A stretch of DNA of 64,000 nucleotides, taken from Chelonoidis abingdonii. Taxonomy: Eukaryota; Chordata; Testudines; Testudinidae. Position numbers and translations under genes: made by a program. Under the pieces are notes generated by a model. It was not told the DNA's origin. It made no database searches and saw only the letters and a program-made list of their open reading frames with translations. This document shows, one piece after another, positions 11,771 to 23,098 of the stretch; position 1 is the first letter of the stretch, and each line of letters begins with the position of its first letter. The stretch is from NCBI RefSeq assembly GCF_003597395.2, contig NC_133773.1, positions 123,689,625-123,753,624 on the forward strand, read 5' to 3'.

Positions 11771-13320
11771 ATACCTACATGCCAGATCTTTGTTCCACTC
11801 TATTTGCCTAACCAGTCCCAGTCATATTATTCAGTGGTTACAAAGCACAGTACTGTTCCCATTACTAGTGAAGCTGAACGATATTCTATCATGGTTTGCT
11901 TTTAATGATTATAAAAGCCAGACAAATCACAGAACCTTTTGGATGTGGAAACAGAGACTTCAAAGTTTAATATACTGCTCCGCTTAATATTAGAAGTAAA
12001 GAATCAGACATCACACAATACTGTAACTTCATCCAAGTAACTACAAGCTTAACTTTGCCCTTTCTTTTACACTGGGCAATATTATTGAAGCTAATGAGAT
12101 TATATGGTGAATGAATGAGGTCAGAATGTGTCTCAGTCTTAAAAAGAAATAGGAGGTATGTGTTCCCCTCCTATATAAATACGTGCAGAGGAGAACAGAG
12201 CAATCAGTCCCCTTCTGCAGGTTTTGATTTGTGGCTTATGGATTACATTCCCCCATCCTACCCACAATACTGTGGGACAGGCAAAGATGCAGTGTGGTGC
12301 CAAAAAACAAAAGCAAAACAACAACACTGTGGGGACAGATGAGTGTGGACCCCAGGCCCCAACTTTAGGGCTCCCCAACCAACTGCATGGAGGATCTATC
12401 TCTCCATGGTCCTCCCGGGCATTCCTACTATGGCTGTACAGTTGTCTCATGGTTGTGGTTCCACTGATTTCTGGCTAGCATCTGTACTCTGTTACCTAAA
12501 GCAGCTGTTCCTTAAGACTTTTCCCCCAGTAAGTTCACTGCATAGCCCCTCCTCTTTTATTTTAAATGGCTCTGCAAAGTGCTTTTGAAATGGAAAGATT
12601 GGTGGTGGCAATATCTTGCCTAACTATTCCCCCGTGTTTCCCCCATGTTTTTGCTCCTATCTACATCATGTAGGGGGATAGGACGATCAGAGAATAGATG
12701 CCTAAAGTGATTAACTAATTTCTATATTGAGAATGCATTTATTTACATACACACGCAACTGCATACTGTAGACAGCCAGCATCTGTTGCTAACCACTGAT
12801 CCAAGGCAGACTCAGGGGATTACCTGCTAATGTAATGACAATCTCTTTCCCCCCATAGAAAGAATTTTTTTCATCTCTAAAGCTCTAAGGTAGCTAGAGC
12901 TAGAAGGTATGTACCCTGTGCAAATTTTCTGCAAGCTGAACTCCCACTCTGAGCCCCTCTAATAGCTGCAGAAGGAAGAGTAACAAGGCAAATTGTGACT
13001 TTTTTTTGACACGTCGCAAGTGAAATAAGTAACATCAGTAACCAACCAGTCTTGTATTTGAAAGACAACTGCAGTATGACATCATTTACTCTTCCTGATA
13101 TATGTCATATTGTCCGGCCAGGTAGGACAGACCTCCAGGCTCCCATTGTACACTGAGTCGCTTCTGTTGGGGAGTTCAAAAATTCAAGTTATTTTTCCAA
13201 GGTATTGGTAAACAGTGGCTGAATTGGGTTGGAGTACAACAAATGAATTCTGAGACATGGAAAATGGAAATAATTTGCAGCAAATGCTTCTCTTGAATAG
13301 ATGCTTGGGTTCCTTTCAAA
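11771..13320. other. Non-coding, no gene recognised
   Basis: Several 60-103 codon frames (12115-12588, both strands) overlap one another in different frames and resemble no protein. A TATATAAATA word at about 12172 is isolated. Confidence 0.5.
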
Positions 13321-14345
13321 GGCCTTGTCTGTACTTCAAAGTTTACCTAATGATTTTGGCTAGGGCTGTGATATTTGCACTGAAATAATTATATTAGTGC
13401 AAGTTCTTCTGTGGAGGCAGATTTATCAGTATGTGATGGTGAACATTTACCACCAGTGCCATCTCATAGTCAGGCAAGAGTGTGGCAGATGGTCTTCCAG
13501 GCATTCCCCCTTCTCACTATAAATCTATCATGTGGTGGTTTGTGCTTTTAGTGACAGGGTCAAATCAAGTCCAACCCTTTCAGAGCACACATAGAGAGTT
13601 CAATGATGAGGAAATCTTCAGAAGTCATAAAGGGCTTCAGGGCTTCCTCCTTGGGTCAAGTTTTGGGGCCTGGACACTGGTATCTTCAGGGTCTTCCTTG
13701 ACTTGGTTGTCATTGCCCCTTCTTTAGGGCTTGGGAGGGGAGCCTTGGCCCATCCTCTTCATCAGACTCCAATCCAGGGTCCAATAGTCCAGCTAAGTCC
13801 TGCACCTTTGGGAGCTATGCAGCTGCCTCCCTGGATCACTTCCTACCAGCCTCTTCTTCTCCCAGGGAAAATTAAAGAACTGAACATAACATTTCTGATG
13901 TACAAAAGCCACCGGTCCCTTCTTTGCCGGCTGGGTCAGGTCACTAACACCAGGCCTCAGGCAGCAAGATCTCCAATGGCGCTCCTTCCCAGGAGCTCAG
14001 AGTGCAGGTCAGCTCATCTCCACTGCCTGCCTGCCACTGAACTACTTCGCTTCCCTTTTTAATCTCCTCTTCCAGTTTGTACAGGCTGTGTAGGTGCAGT
14101 AGGGCAGGGCTGCATGGGCCCAGAGCAGCTGCTTAACCCCTTTTTCTCCAGCGTGGAGTTTGTCTATCCCATCACAAAGTATAAAGAGGACGTATCTATG
14201 TCAGTATAAAGCATCTTGTCCTTTATACCAATATAACTGCATCAATTGGTTGCAGCATCAGGGGTGGGGGGGGATGTCGGGGGAATGTGTGTCTTTAACT
14301 ATGTCAGTATAGTTAAAATAATAGAACTCTATAGTACAGACAAAC
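13321..14345. mobile_element. MITE split by a later insertion
   Basis: The left arm begins GGCCTTGTCTGTACTTC at 13321, and the right arm ends GTACAGACAAACCC near 14345. These are matching inverted ends of a short turtle DNA-transposon family with TATACCAATATAACTG-type interiors. Without the insertion at 13432-14176 the element is about 275 bp. Similar ends occur at 26636-26718 and 41190-41385. The superfamily is uncertain because no TSD was resolved. Confidence 0.6.
13432..14176. mobile_element. LTR-like element inserted in a MITE
   Basis: Termini are TGTGATGG and CCCATCACA (TG...CA, imperfectly inverted). Flanks CAGTA (13427-13431) and AAGTA (14177-14181) match at 4 of 5 bases. The 745-bp body is less AT-rich than its surroundings and interrupts the MITE cleanly. 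Frames of 81 and 119 codons inside it are not recognisable. I infer a solo LTR; orientation is not certain. Confidence 0.5.
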
Positions 14346-14584
14346 CCAAAGGGAGATACATTCATGTACAAAGATGGAATCAAGGCCTCATATTCAAGCA
14401 ATAAGAAGAGTTGCAAGGAGACTTTGCCCACTTTCCCAACTCCCAAAAAGAAACACCTTGGCGATATCAAATGTTAGCAGAACATAGGTACATAGTTCAG
14501 TAAGACCCAGATCTGTTCCCAGTGAAGTTAATGACAAAACGTCTACTGACTGTCTTTTGACTGTAGCAGGATTAAGCCAAAAAA

Positions 14585-15030
14585 CTAGTGCTAGGTGAAA
14601 ATTTTCATCTAACCATTTTTCAGAAAAATGCAGATTCAGTGACCCTGAAACATTTTGTAAATCTGTTTATTTTGCTGGGTTTTATGTGTAAACAAACAAA
14701 CAAAAACAACCCAAATCAAATCAAACCCCAAATCCAAACAAAGACATTTTCTAATGAAACAGAATTTTGATTTGAAATGACATTTTGTTTAGAAATTACT
14801 TTCAATTTTATTAAATGTTAAAAAATAGTAAATGCTCAAAATTGAAACAAAATATTTAGTTTGGGATTGAACAAAATATTTAATTTGACCCCAAATGATT
14901 TTTTTTCCTTTTTAAGTTGTTGAAAAAACTGAAAAAACTCATTTTCAGTTTGACCTGAAACTGATTTTTTTTTTTACTTTTATTTCTTGGACCTGATAGC
15001 GAAAAAGAAAAATCCATTATTAGCATAGCT
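14585..15030. repeat. AT-rich MITE-like repeat (family AT)
   Basis: Starts near GCTAGGTGAAAATTTTC and ends near TTATTAGCATAGCTCT. Between them are repeated AAAATTTTCA- and TTTTGATTTGAAAT-type words and an AAACAAACAAACAAAAAC run. This is the longest simple copy of the family here. Boundaries are approximate. Confidence 0.45.
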
Positions 15031-15069
15031 CTACAAAAAAACACTTTTAACCTTATGGATGGATGGGTA

Positions 15070-15184
15070 TATTGATTACTGATTAATCTGTCAGACTGCA
15101 TTGGGTAAAGATTCAGTCTCCTGAGGGCCACAGGAAACCAAATCTTTAATCAATGCCATGTAAGAGATTAATCAGTAATCAATA
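15070..15184. repeat. Long hairpin (20-bp perfect arms plus inner pairing)
   Basis: The left arm 15070-15089 is the exact reverse complement of 15165-15184 (core ATTGATTACTGATTAATCT). Inside it GCATTG (15098-15103) pairs with CAATGC (15151-15156), and TAAAGATT (15106-15113) with AATCTTTA (15141-15148). An 8-by-8 internal loop and a 27-nt terminal loop remain. It may be a tiny palindromic MITE or a microRNA-like precursor. I cannot tell which, and no TSD is evident. Confidence 0.7.
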
Positions 15185-16059
15185 CATACATACCTCAGTG
15201 GACTACACACTTTATTTTGATATTGATCTACCAATATCAAATAAAGATTGAATGGTGCATGACTTGTAACATTACTTGGTACCTTGAAAAGAACACTTGG
15301 GAAAAATCTATAGCTATTGAGTGGATACATATTTTACTGGCGTTTAAAGCTCTTCACAGCATTCACTGTTTAACCCTTCTGATAATTTATTCCTGCAATC
15401 CGTCACCACAAAACTACATTTCTGTGTTTTCATAATTACCAGTTTTCAGCTATGGCTCACTGTGAACTCGCAAGAATCCAGTCTTGGTTCAGTAGTTGGA
15501 TGTCATAGAACTTTTTCATTGTTGTGTCTGCTAAGCACAAGTAATATCTGGAAGCATTAAGTACAAACTAAGACTAAATAATAAATGTCATTTTGATAAG
15601 ATTCTTATTATGAGCCAGTAATTGGGAATTAGAATGAAAGTTGACCTGGAACCTTAAACTGGACAGCTCCCTGCTATGAGTGAGTTATAATTACTCTCCC
15701 TGATTAGTAAGTACCTTCTTCAGTCAATGACATCTTGACAACTGTGACTTTGGAAGAAAGCCAGGGACTCTTGCTGGAGGTTTCAAAGAGAAGGCTGATG
15801 TTACAGACAAGCATTCTCTTCCACCAAGATTCAACTGTTTTCTTTTCTAAGTTTTATTCACTTCATTCATGCCTAATGAGCTACTTACATAGGACAAAAT
15901 CACTCCCCCACAGCTACTGATGTGCCTGCTGAAGGATAACTTAAAATAGTCGCCAACCCTTAAAATAATGTCATACTTCTCGCTTCTACTGCACCTTTCT
16001 CTTGGGGAGGGACGGGTGCCAAAAAACTTTAGTCAAGGCTCTGTGCCTCTGTACCAAGT
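15185..16059. other. Non-coding, no gene recognised
   Basis: Unique-looking AT-rich sequence. Confidence 0.5.
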
Positions 16060-16195
16060 TTTATTATATCCAGCTTATAGATGAGTAAACTGAGAACCCG
16101 TGATGTTGTGACTTACTCAAGGTCACTTCCTCACTTCCCAAGTGAATGGTCATTTCTGAAACAGAACCCCAGGTTCCATTTGGTTCCATTTCTAC
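16060..16195 (-). mobile_element. MIR / CORE-SINE, minus strand
   Basis: Read on the plus strand it shows the reversed MIR core: TATAGATGAGTAAACTGAG, then GTTGTGACTTACTCAAGGTCA, then AACAGAACCCCAGGTTCC. This order is diagnostic of an inverted MIR. It is decayed. Confidence 0.75.
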
Positions 16196-16214
16196 TGCTC
16201 TAGCACTGATCCAG

Positions 16215-16270
16215 CACAGCACTTATGTACGGCTTAAGTGCTTTGCCGAGTCGGGGCCTTAATCACCAGA
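16215..16270. repeat. Fragment of an old palindromic repeat (family P)
   Basis: CAGCACTTATGTACGGCTTAA followed by GTGCTTTGCCGAGTC matches one half of a palindromic repeat whose relatives lie near 30.0, 34.0 and 58.9 kb. Confidence 0.45.
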
Positions 16271-16649
16271 CCATAGTATGGATTGCTGCCACACAGTGGC
16301 TGTAGTTGAAAGCAGCATTGGAATGCTGTTCAAATTGAAAAGGAAGAGCTGTAAACAATTTTTAATACATGGATAGGAAGCAGCACTGATGTGCAATGGT
16401 TAGAAATTCTTTGGGGCAGGGTTAATGTCTTCATATATGTTTGAATAACCTGTAACACAACAGGGCTCCTATTCGAAACTACTTGCATTACTACTGCAAT
16501 TATTACCTACAATAATAAATTAAGATAAATGGTTCATTTCCCTGGGCAGAATCCAGTGTACTGTAGTTTTGCCACACTTACCACTGTATAGACTGCTGCT
16601 AAATAATTTACAAAACTGTCAGTTCTATCTCTGTAGGGGAGGACTCTCA

Positions 16650-16977
16650 TCATGGGGGAGGGGAATATAAATCATCTTGGGGCACGGGTGGAAGTTGGGT
16701 GGGGAGAGATTTGTTTAAATTTTCCACATCAATATCACCATCAGTGCTTGAAATAACATGTTGGGTTGCTCTTGAATTTGTGCTAAGATGCAAATAGGCT
16801 TTCATATGATTGTCTTCAGTACCAAGGGCCTCATGCATCCTCCATCTCTGCAGGTGGACGGGAACCAACACAACGGACCTAGGGGATGGGGGAAGTTCTG
16901 CTATGTCTCTGGAGAGTGTTTTCCCCAATCCTACAGTCCTAGCTCCAGAAGATCCTGTCTGGGTGCTCCACAAGGTT
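16650..16977 (-). other. Possible terminal coding exon, unidentified
   Basis: On the minus strand a good splice-acceptor-like sequence (CTACCTTTTCTCACAG) precedes 16977. An open frame follows without interruption for 108 codons to a TGA at 16650, ending in QLPPVPQDDLYSPPP. There is no ATG at the left edge, which would fit an internal or last exon. The stretch does not overlap a repeat I recognise. I do not recognise the protein. The length is within reach of chance, so this is only a candidate. Confidence 0.2.
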
Positions 16978-17790
16978 CTGTGAGAAAAGGTAGCTTGGGC
17001 TTCTTTGATTCTCTATTTCAGCCCATAAGCAGTCCAAGTTAATTCAGTCTGAAGCTTAGTACTAACTTGCACTGCTTTTCCCTCCATGGCACTGGGACAC
17101 TCTTTAGAAGAAGTAGTGGGGCAATCAGAGTTCCTGTCTCACTCCTGCAGGAATTCTTCCACCCAAGATGGGCAGAGCTTGCTGGACCTAGCTAAGGCTA
17201 ACTTTGTTGTTTTTATTAACATGGTTGTGGTTCTTGGCCAAGGCTTCTTTTGAAAAGCAATACCAGAATAATTTAAATTCGCTGCTCTGTGTCTGGAACA
17301 TAGACCAAGCCACTACCAAAACCATGACAAATCAGACACAGATGAAGGAAGGGCTCCGAACATGAACTTGATGCAGATTTAATAGGAAGTGAGTAGTTTT
17401 CCTGGCAGTGATATATTTGTGGGCAGTCAGGGGAGCCAAGGAAATTCCCTTTCTAAACCATCTGTTTTCTGATCCTAAATATTAAATGATTTCCAGCCAG
17501 CAAATATCTCCCGCACCACTTTTTCTCTTTCTATTTTGCTCAGTAAATTAAACACACTTAATACCTGGATTCAGAGCTTTGAGACAAGCTGTGAGGTTTC
17601 TTCTAGGTCGTCATTAAATGGGGCACTTGTTCTCTGTGCCTGTTAGAAAAAGAATGAATCTGAGTGTAACTTTTGTACTATTACTGCACACACAGGAAGC
17701 ATCCCTATTCCTTCAGTCTGAGCAACTGTTGCTTTAGAACCATTTCAACTATGTCTAAGGATTCTGTGAAAGGTTGTTGCTACCATAGAA

Positions 17791-17921
17791 AAGTGTTTTT
17801 TAACCTGTGGTCCACAGATCCCTGGAGGTCCAAAGATTCTGTCTAAGATTTCCAAAGGGGTCTGCCCCTATATTTGAAATTTTGTAGGTGTGTGCAAATG
17901 GAAAAAGGCTGAAAGCCACTG
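17791..17921. mobile_element. hAT (Charlie-like) MITE
   Basis: The left end AAGTGTTTTTTAACCTGTGG and the right end GAAAGCCACTG form an imperfect TIR of the CAGTGGTTTTCAACC type. Flanks CCATAGAA (17783-17790) and CTTTAGAA (17922-17929) agree at 6 of 8 bases, consistent with an old 8-bp TSD. Confidence 0.75.
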
Positions 17922-17929
17922 CTTTAGAA

Positions 17930-18734
17930 TATGGAAAACAAGAGAAAAGAACAGGAAAGTTTCCCCGAAAGAGCATTCTCTGGGTCTGATTCACAGTTCC
18001 CTGTGGCCCCATTTAGCTGGTTTACAGGAGCCAGAAAGCCATTGCATGACTCCTCCCCCAGCAGTTATCTCAATGCTGGAGACACTCCACCAGGCTCAGA
18101 GACACCTCTGTACCCGTCCCCTCTTCAAGAAACCCCTAGGTGGGAGGTGTTGCAGGGTATGCTGGGGGGCAAGCAGGAGCATTCCAAAATTCAGTGAGGA
18201 TGTGGTTGGGTTGATTCTGTGCCCTGCTAGGTTCAGTGCTTCTAGGAGTCTTGGGCAGCTGAAAGCAAGTCAAAATAGCCCTCAGATATCATCATCTGTG
18301 CCGGAGAAGAACCGATCTCCTGCAACTCCAGGATCAGGTAGCACAAGACCCTCTCATTTCCTGTGTTCAGATCTATAAAGCACACAGCAAATCTAAACAA
18401 ATGGTTGCTATCTATCCACAGAGGTAAATTCTAACAAACCTGAAGGTGAACTACACAACAAACAAAAGCCTCCCAGTTTCATAGCTGCATAAACCACAAC
18501 AATGCTTTTGTGCTGATTGACTCCATTCAGTTGCTCTTCCGACCATTATTATTAATGTTCATTATTCGCTCATGATTGACACTGTGCTCAGCCTTGTGCT
18601 GAGAAAGAGATGAGACATGAGAGCAGTCTGAAGCAGACTCGAAAATATGAGCCAGTCAATGGAAATTACTAATTTCTAGTGCTTGTGATAGGTGTTAAAA
18701 TCACAGCACAGTGGAAACTAACTCTACTTTTGCT
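17930..18734. other. Non-coding, no gene recognised
   Basis: A 162-codon frame (17890-18378) starts inside the hAT at 17791-17921 and resembles nothing known. I treat it as chance. Confidence 0.5.
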
Positions 18735-19215
18735 CTTGCTGCTAGGAACTGGGGCGTAGGCGGTCTGCCCATGTGGTTGGGGAATGGAAGCATGGGTCAG
18801 GGCTGGAGTCAACTGCCAAGTACCCAAGCCAGCGGGATGAGCCAGAGTCAGGACCAGGAAGTGAAGCTGAGGATCAGAGTCGGGGTCAGATACCAAATTC
18901 CAGAGCCAAAGGTTGAACCAGAGGTCAGAGCTGGGGGTCAGAGCCAGGACTGGTAGCTGATAGTCAGGAGCAGGGTGAAAGGGCAGGAGCCAGAAAGAGA
19001 GAACTAGGCAGGAACTAGGAGTGAAGAGCAGGTCAGGAGAGGAGCAGGAATCAGGAGGAAGGTTGGATCAGGATTGCAGAAGGCAAGAGCAAGGGCCAAT
19101 AGCACAGGAGCAGCAGGAAGTGTGCACAGTTGCTCAGACAGCTCACCCAGCTCACTTCCTGACTTAAGTAGCAGGTGGGACCCAATCAGGCAGCCACAGG
19201 CCTGTGGGGCCTAAC
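18735..19215. repeat. Purine-rich degenerate repeat block (possible LTR interior)
   Basis: Imperfect GTCAGAGCCAGGA / AGGAGCAGG / CAGAGTCGGGGTCAG words recur for almost 500 bp. The composition is that of a turtle repeat rich in CAGAGYCAGGA units. The element class and ends are not resolved. Confidence 0.45.
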
Positions 19216-20329
19216 CTTCCAGGTTTAGTGAGATGCTGCTTTGCCCATCTCTCCTGGTGGCAATGAGGGAATGCCAGAAATCCAGGGTCCCCATAGCCCT
19301 GGGTTTTAGTTCTGGACTCTTAGAGCCTTAATCTGTCTAGAAATGACAGCAAAGTTACAGGAACTGCTGTCTCATGCCACCAGGAAAAGTAATAGATAAA
19401 GATGGCGATGTGTAAGCCTACTGTCTGGATAAATATCAAGTTAATAATATTGGAGTGACTATGCAAATAAGATGATGTATACTAGTGTGAGAGAGACTAA
19501 GCTAATACCTAAGAACTTTTTGTTTCCAGAAACCTAGTAAGAATTGGACTGAGCTGAATGCTTGTGCATTTGTTCAAGTTTGACTCCTGCTTACTAAAAA
19601 TTCTACTGACATCACAGATTTTTCAAAACATTGCATTGCCAAAACATTTCATGTGGAACGTGTTTATTTTTGAGCTGGTACACAAGGAAGTACAGTCCTG
19701 GTCATGCAATCACAAAACTCCCACTGTAGCCAGTGAGACTGTTGTGTGCTCAAGGAATTTGGCATCAGATAGACCAGCATCCTCTGTCATTAGAAAAAGA
19801 GAATTATGACTTTCAGCTGTACAACAGGAAGAGCTGCTTAAGGGACTGCCAGGCAGAGAGAGCACAAAAATCACATCTAGAAAAGGATATTTGTATTTTG
19901 GGAAAGAGTTTTTCTTTTAGCTTCTAACAAGATGAATGGGAGTCTTTGTTGGGAGTGCTGCGAAGAAGCCAAAAGGCCAGCAGTGCCAGTTCATGAAAAG
20001 ATTATTTGCACATCAGTAATATGACTCTTGTGTATTCCCATAGAAGACACCACTCAAACTTTACCACAGGGTAAGAGGTGGAGATGGAACTTGACCTGCC
20101 TTATGATGGATCATTTGTTCCATCCTCAACTCTATTGAGCCAGGGACTGCACACTTGTCTTAGAATTGAGCATAGTGGGTTGAGCTGAGGAAGTTCTACA
20201 AAGAGTGGTCATTCCAGTTACTTCATGTCAGTTTAAAAGAGCTCCCTTAATAATAAGTTAAGTAATACAACTTAAAGTCTTTATGAGAAATTTGCTTTTG
20301 CAGTACTTGGAATCCTGATACTTTAAGCG
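19216..20329. other. Non-coding, no gene recognised
   Basis: Unique-looking sequence up to the TSD of the next element. Confidence 0.5.
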
Positions 20330-20344
20330 TTACTACTTCCAGTG

Positions 20345-20822
20345 TGGTAGCCGTGTTAATCTGTATCAACAAAAAGAATAAGGAGTACTTGTAGCACCTT
20401 AGAGACTAACAAATTTAAGCTTTCGTGAGGAAATAGTTTGCAATTTGCAGACTGGACACCATTAAATTAGGCTTGAATAAAGACTGGGAGTGGATGGGTC
20501 ATTACACAAAGTAAAACTATTTCCCCATGCTAATTTTTCCCCCCATTGTTACTCACACCTTCTTGTCAACTACTGGAAATGGGCCATCCTGATTATTGCT
20601 GCAAAAGTTTTTTTCTCCTGCTGACAATAGCCCACCTTAATTGATTAGTCTCATTATAGTTGGTATGGCAACACCCATTTTTTCATGTTCTCTGTATATA
20701 TATATATCTTCCTACTGTATTTTCCACTGCATGCATCCAATGAAGTGGGGTTTAGCCTACGAAAGCTTATGCCCAAATAAATTTGTTAGCCTCTAAGGTG
20801 CCACAAATACTCCTTGTTCTTT
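20345..20822 (+). mobile_element. Penelope-like retroelement copy with inverted 5' fragment and 15-bp TSD
   Basis: A perfect 15-bp direct repeat, TTACTACTTCCAGTG, flanks the element (20330-20344 and 20823-20837). The right end carries AAGCTTATGCCCAAATAAAT, then GGTGCCACAAATACTCC. The left end carries an inverted copy of the same terminal region plus about 30 extra bases (GTAGCCGTGTTAATCTG). A decayed frame end (...LNKDWEWMGHYTK, then stop) lies near 20447-20512. Inverted terminal copies, a terminal extension, a variable TSD and a hammerhead-like motif suggest a Penelope-like element. The class is inference; the insertion boundaries are seen. Confidence 0.65.
20737..20774 (+). ncRNA. Decayed hammerhead-ribozyme-like motif
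   Basis: The core word CCAATGA (consensus CTGATGA, two changes) is followed by a possible 5-bp stem (GTGGG with CCTAC, one G-T pair, 6-nt loop). Then come GAAA (20761-20764), a 2-bp stem GC-TTAT-GC, and CC where UH is expected. An extra A sits between core and stem. Hammerheads are reported in Penelope-like elements. The substitutions make activity of this copy unlikely. Confidence 0.4.
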
Positions 20823-20837
20823 TTACTACTTCCAGTG

Positions 20838-22329
20838 AATCAGGAACCAAACTCTGATCACCTTTAACTCCTGCTGATTTCATAGGCAATTGAGGTATTT
20901 CAGCACAGCATCTCACAGAACTGAGCTACCCTTCATTACAAGGGGCAGAAATAAGCTAATGCTTTCAGAGAAAAGAAGATTAGGAGGCTGCAGCTAATAC
21001 CATTTGGTAAAAGGTTTGCATACAAATTTTCTGTCTCCCTTAGGAACAATTAAATGAAATCAGTTATATTTGCATATTAAAATAACTTATCAGTTTCCCT
21101 CATCTGAAAGTGTTTTATGAAAATCTCATCAATTTTCATACGAGAAACCACATGAGATCTATCTAATTTGAATGCTCAAATCCTTCTGTCCAGAACCAAG
21201 TAGAAAATGAGAATTCATATACATTTTTCAATAATATTCACAAAAGGAAGCTTAATATCTTTGCAGTCTGGAGATGAGTTGTAGTTAATACATTTTAATG
21301 AATGTATACTGCTTTGTAAAATCATTTGTCCTTCTTGATTTCAAATCTAGTTTTAGATCATTTAAAGGTATATTATTACCTAGTAACAGGGAAATGTTAA
21401 GGAGTTTTCAATTAATATCAAGTGAGGAAGCCTAGCTTTCTGAAGTGTGTTTAACTCTTAAGAACCTGCCTGTGCTTGGACAAATTTTACTGGACTATAT
21501 AAAAATAATTTCAACTTCTTTTTTCTCTTAGCTGCCATGATTGTTTAAGGAACAAAAACAAAACAAACGTTATTTTGAAGCTCCCAGTAACAAAGAAGAC
21601 AGGATCCTGAATGTATTTAGATTTTGATCTTTAAAAAACAAAGCAATTTCAAGTAAAGGAGGTCTGTTCAAATCTCTGTGTGCCTTTGACATAGATGTAG
21701 AAGCCTGGAGGGGTTGTATCTTAAATCATCCAGAGCAGCAGCACTACATCTTCCCTCCACCCCATCCTACCATGCATTGTTTCAATGCCACTCAGCAGCC
21801 CAATGTGACTTGATACCTCCATCCCCAAGTGAGCAGACTTGGTGCAGGAGAGTTCCTAAACATCTGAGGGGATGGAATCTTTAATACAGGAAAGTGGGTG
21901 GTAGAGGAACTGCTGGGCAGCTGCTATCAGAACCTTAAGAGTACAGCAGTTTTTGTGGTTATTGTACTTCTTTCTACTGGTGGTGGTGATGAAGTTGAAT
22001 GGAAGGGTTGCATAAATATGTGTGGTCGCAGATTCATTGACCTGGTCATCTCCCATTTCCCCTCCAAACTCCCAACTTGAGGCAGTATGAACGATGGTTC
22101 TGCAGAACATGGCTCCATAGTGCTCAGGTGATATAGACCCCTATATGGGCTTCCAGATCCTGCCCCACCCTTTTCCAAAGCACAGATGCATGAATTCCTT
22201 TATAGTGTCCATCAGGTGCACCAAGGTGAGTGAAAGATTTTCTCCAGGTTGCATCTTAAGTTTTCCTTCCAGGTCAGCATGAATCTCTATATGTACATTG
22301 TATTCAAATGGGGACAAACACTTCAACCA
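20838..22329. other. Non-coding, no gene recognised
   Basis: Unique-looking AT-rich sequence. Overlapping short frames at 21856-22178 are on opposite strands and not recognisable. Confidence 0.5.
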
Positions 22330-23098
22330 AAATATAATGCAAAGCACTCCATTTAGGAAGGAACAATCAATTGCATATGTACAAAATGGGAAATGACTGC
22401 CTAGGAAGGAGTACTGTGGAAATGGATCTCGGGGGTCATAGTGAACCACAAGCTAAATATGAGTCAAGAGTGTAACACTGTTGCAGAAAAAGCAAACATC
22501 ATTTTGGGATGTATTAGCAGGAATGTTATAAGCAAGACATGAGAAGTAATTCTTCCTTTCTACTCTGCACTGATTAGGCCTCAACTGGAGCATTGTGTCC
22601 AGTTCTGGGCATCACATTTCAGGAAAGATGTGGAGAAATTTGAGAAAGTCCAGAGAAGAGCAACAAAAATTATCAAAGGTCTAGAAAACATGACCTATGG
22701 GGGAAGATTGAAAAAATTGGGTTTGTTTAGTCTGGAAAAGAGAAGACTGAGAGGGGACGAGAAAACACTTTTCAAGTACATAAAAGGTTGTTACAAGGAG
22801 GAGGGAGAAAAATTGTTCTCCTTAACCTCTGAGGATAGAAAAAGAAGCAATGGGCTTAAATTGCAGCAAGGGAGGTTTAGGTTGGACATTATGAAAAACT
22901 TCCTAATCATCAGGGTGGTTAAACACTGGATAAATTGCCAAGGGAGGTTGTGGAATCTCCATCACTGGAGATTTTTAAGAGCAGGTTAGACAAACACCTG
23001 TCAGGGATGGTCTAGGTAATACTCAGTCCTGCCGTGAGTGCAGGGGACTGGACTAGATGACCTCTTGAGGTCCCTCCAGTCCTATGATTCTATGATGA
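22330..23098 (+). mobile_element. CR1 LINE, 5'-truncated, with 3' end
   Basis: This is the best preserved LINE in the window. It enters in ORF2 (TTTAGGAAGGAACAATC), runs through the end of the reverse transcriptase ORF, and has the GACTAGATGACCTC 3' hairpin. It finishes with the octamer-type repeat TATGATTCTATGATG. About 0.77 kb of an element that is several kb when complete remains. Confidence 0.93.
22419..23000 (+). pseudogene. CR1 ORF2 C-terminal remnant
   Basis: The translation contains the CR1 signatures KVQRRATKIIKGLENM and GLFSLEKRRLRGD, which belong to the region after the reverse transcriptase domain. In-frame TGA at 22540-22542 and a frameshift near 22930 (the frame moves to one reading KLPREVVESPSLEIFKS) break it. 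The longest uninterrupted piece is 22630-22989. It cannot encode a working enzyme. Confidence 0.9.

Noticed and set aside
17890..18378. 162-codon open frame
   Set aside because: It starts inside a hAT MITE and resembles no protein.
22630..22989. 119-codon frame as a cellular gene
   Set aside because: The translation is the C-terminal part of CR1 ORF2, with an upstream stop and a downstream frameshift.
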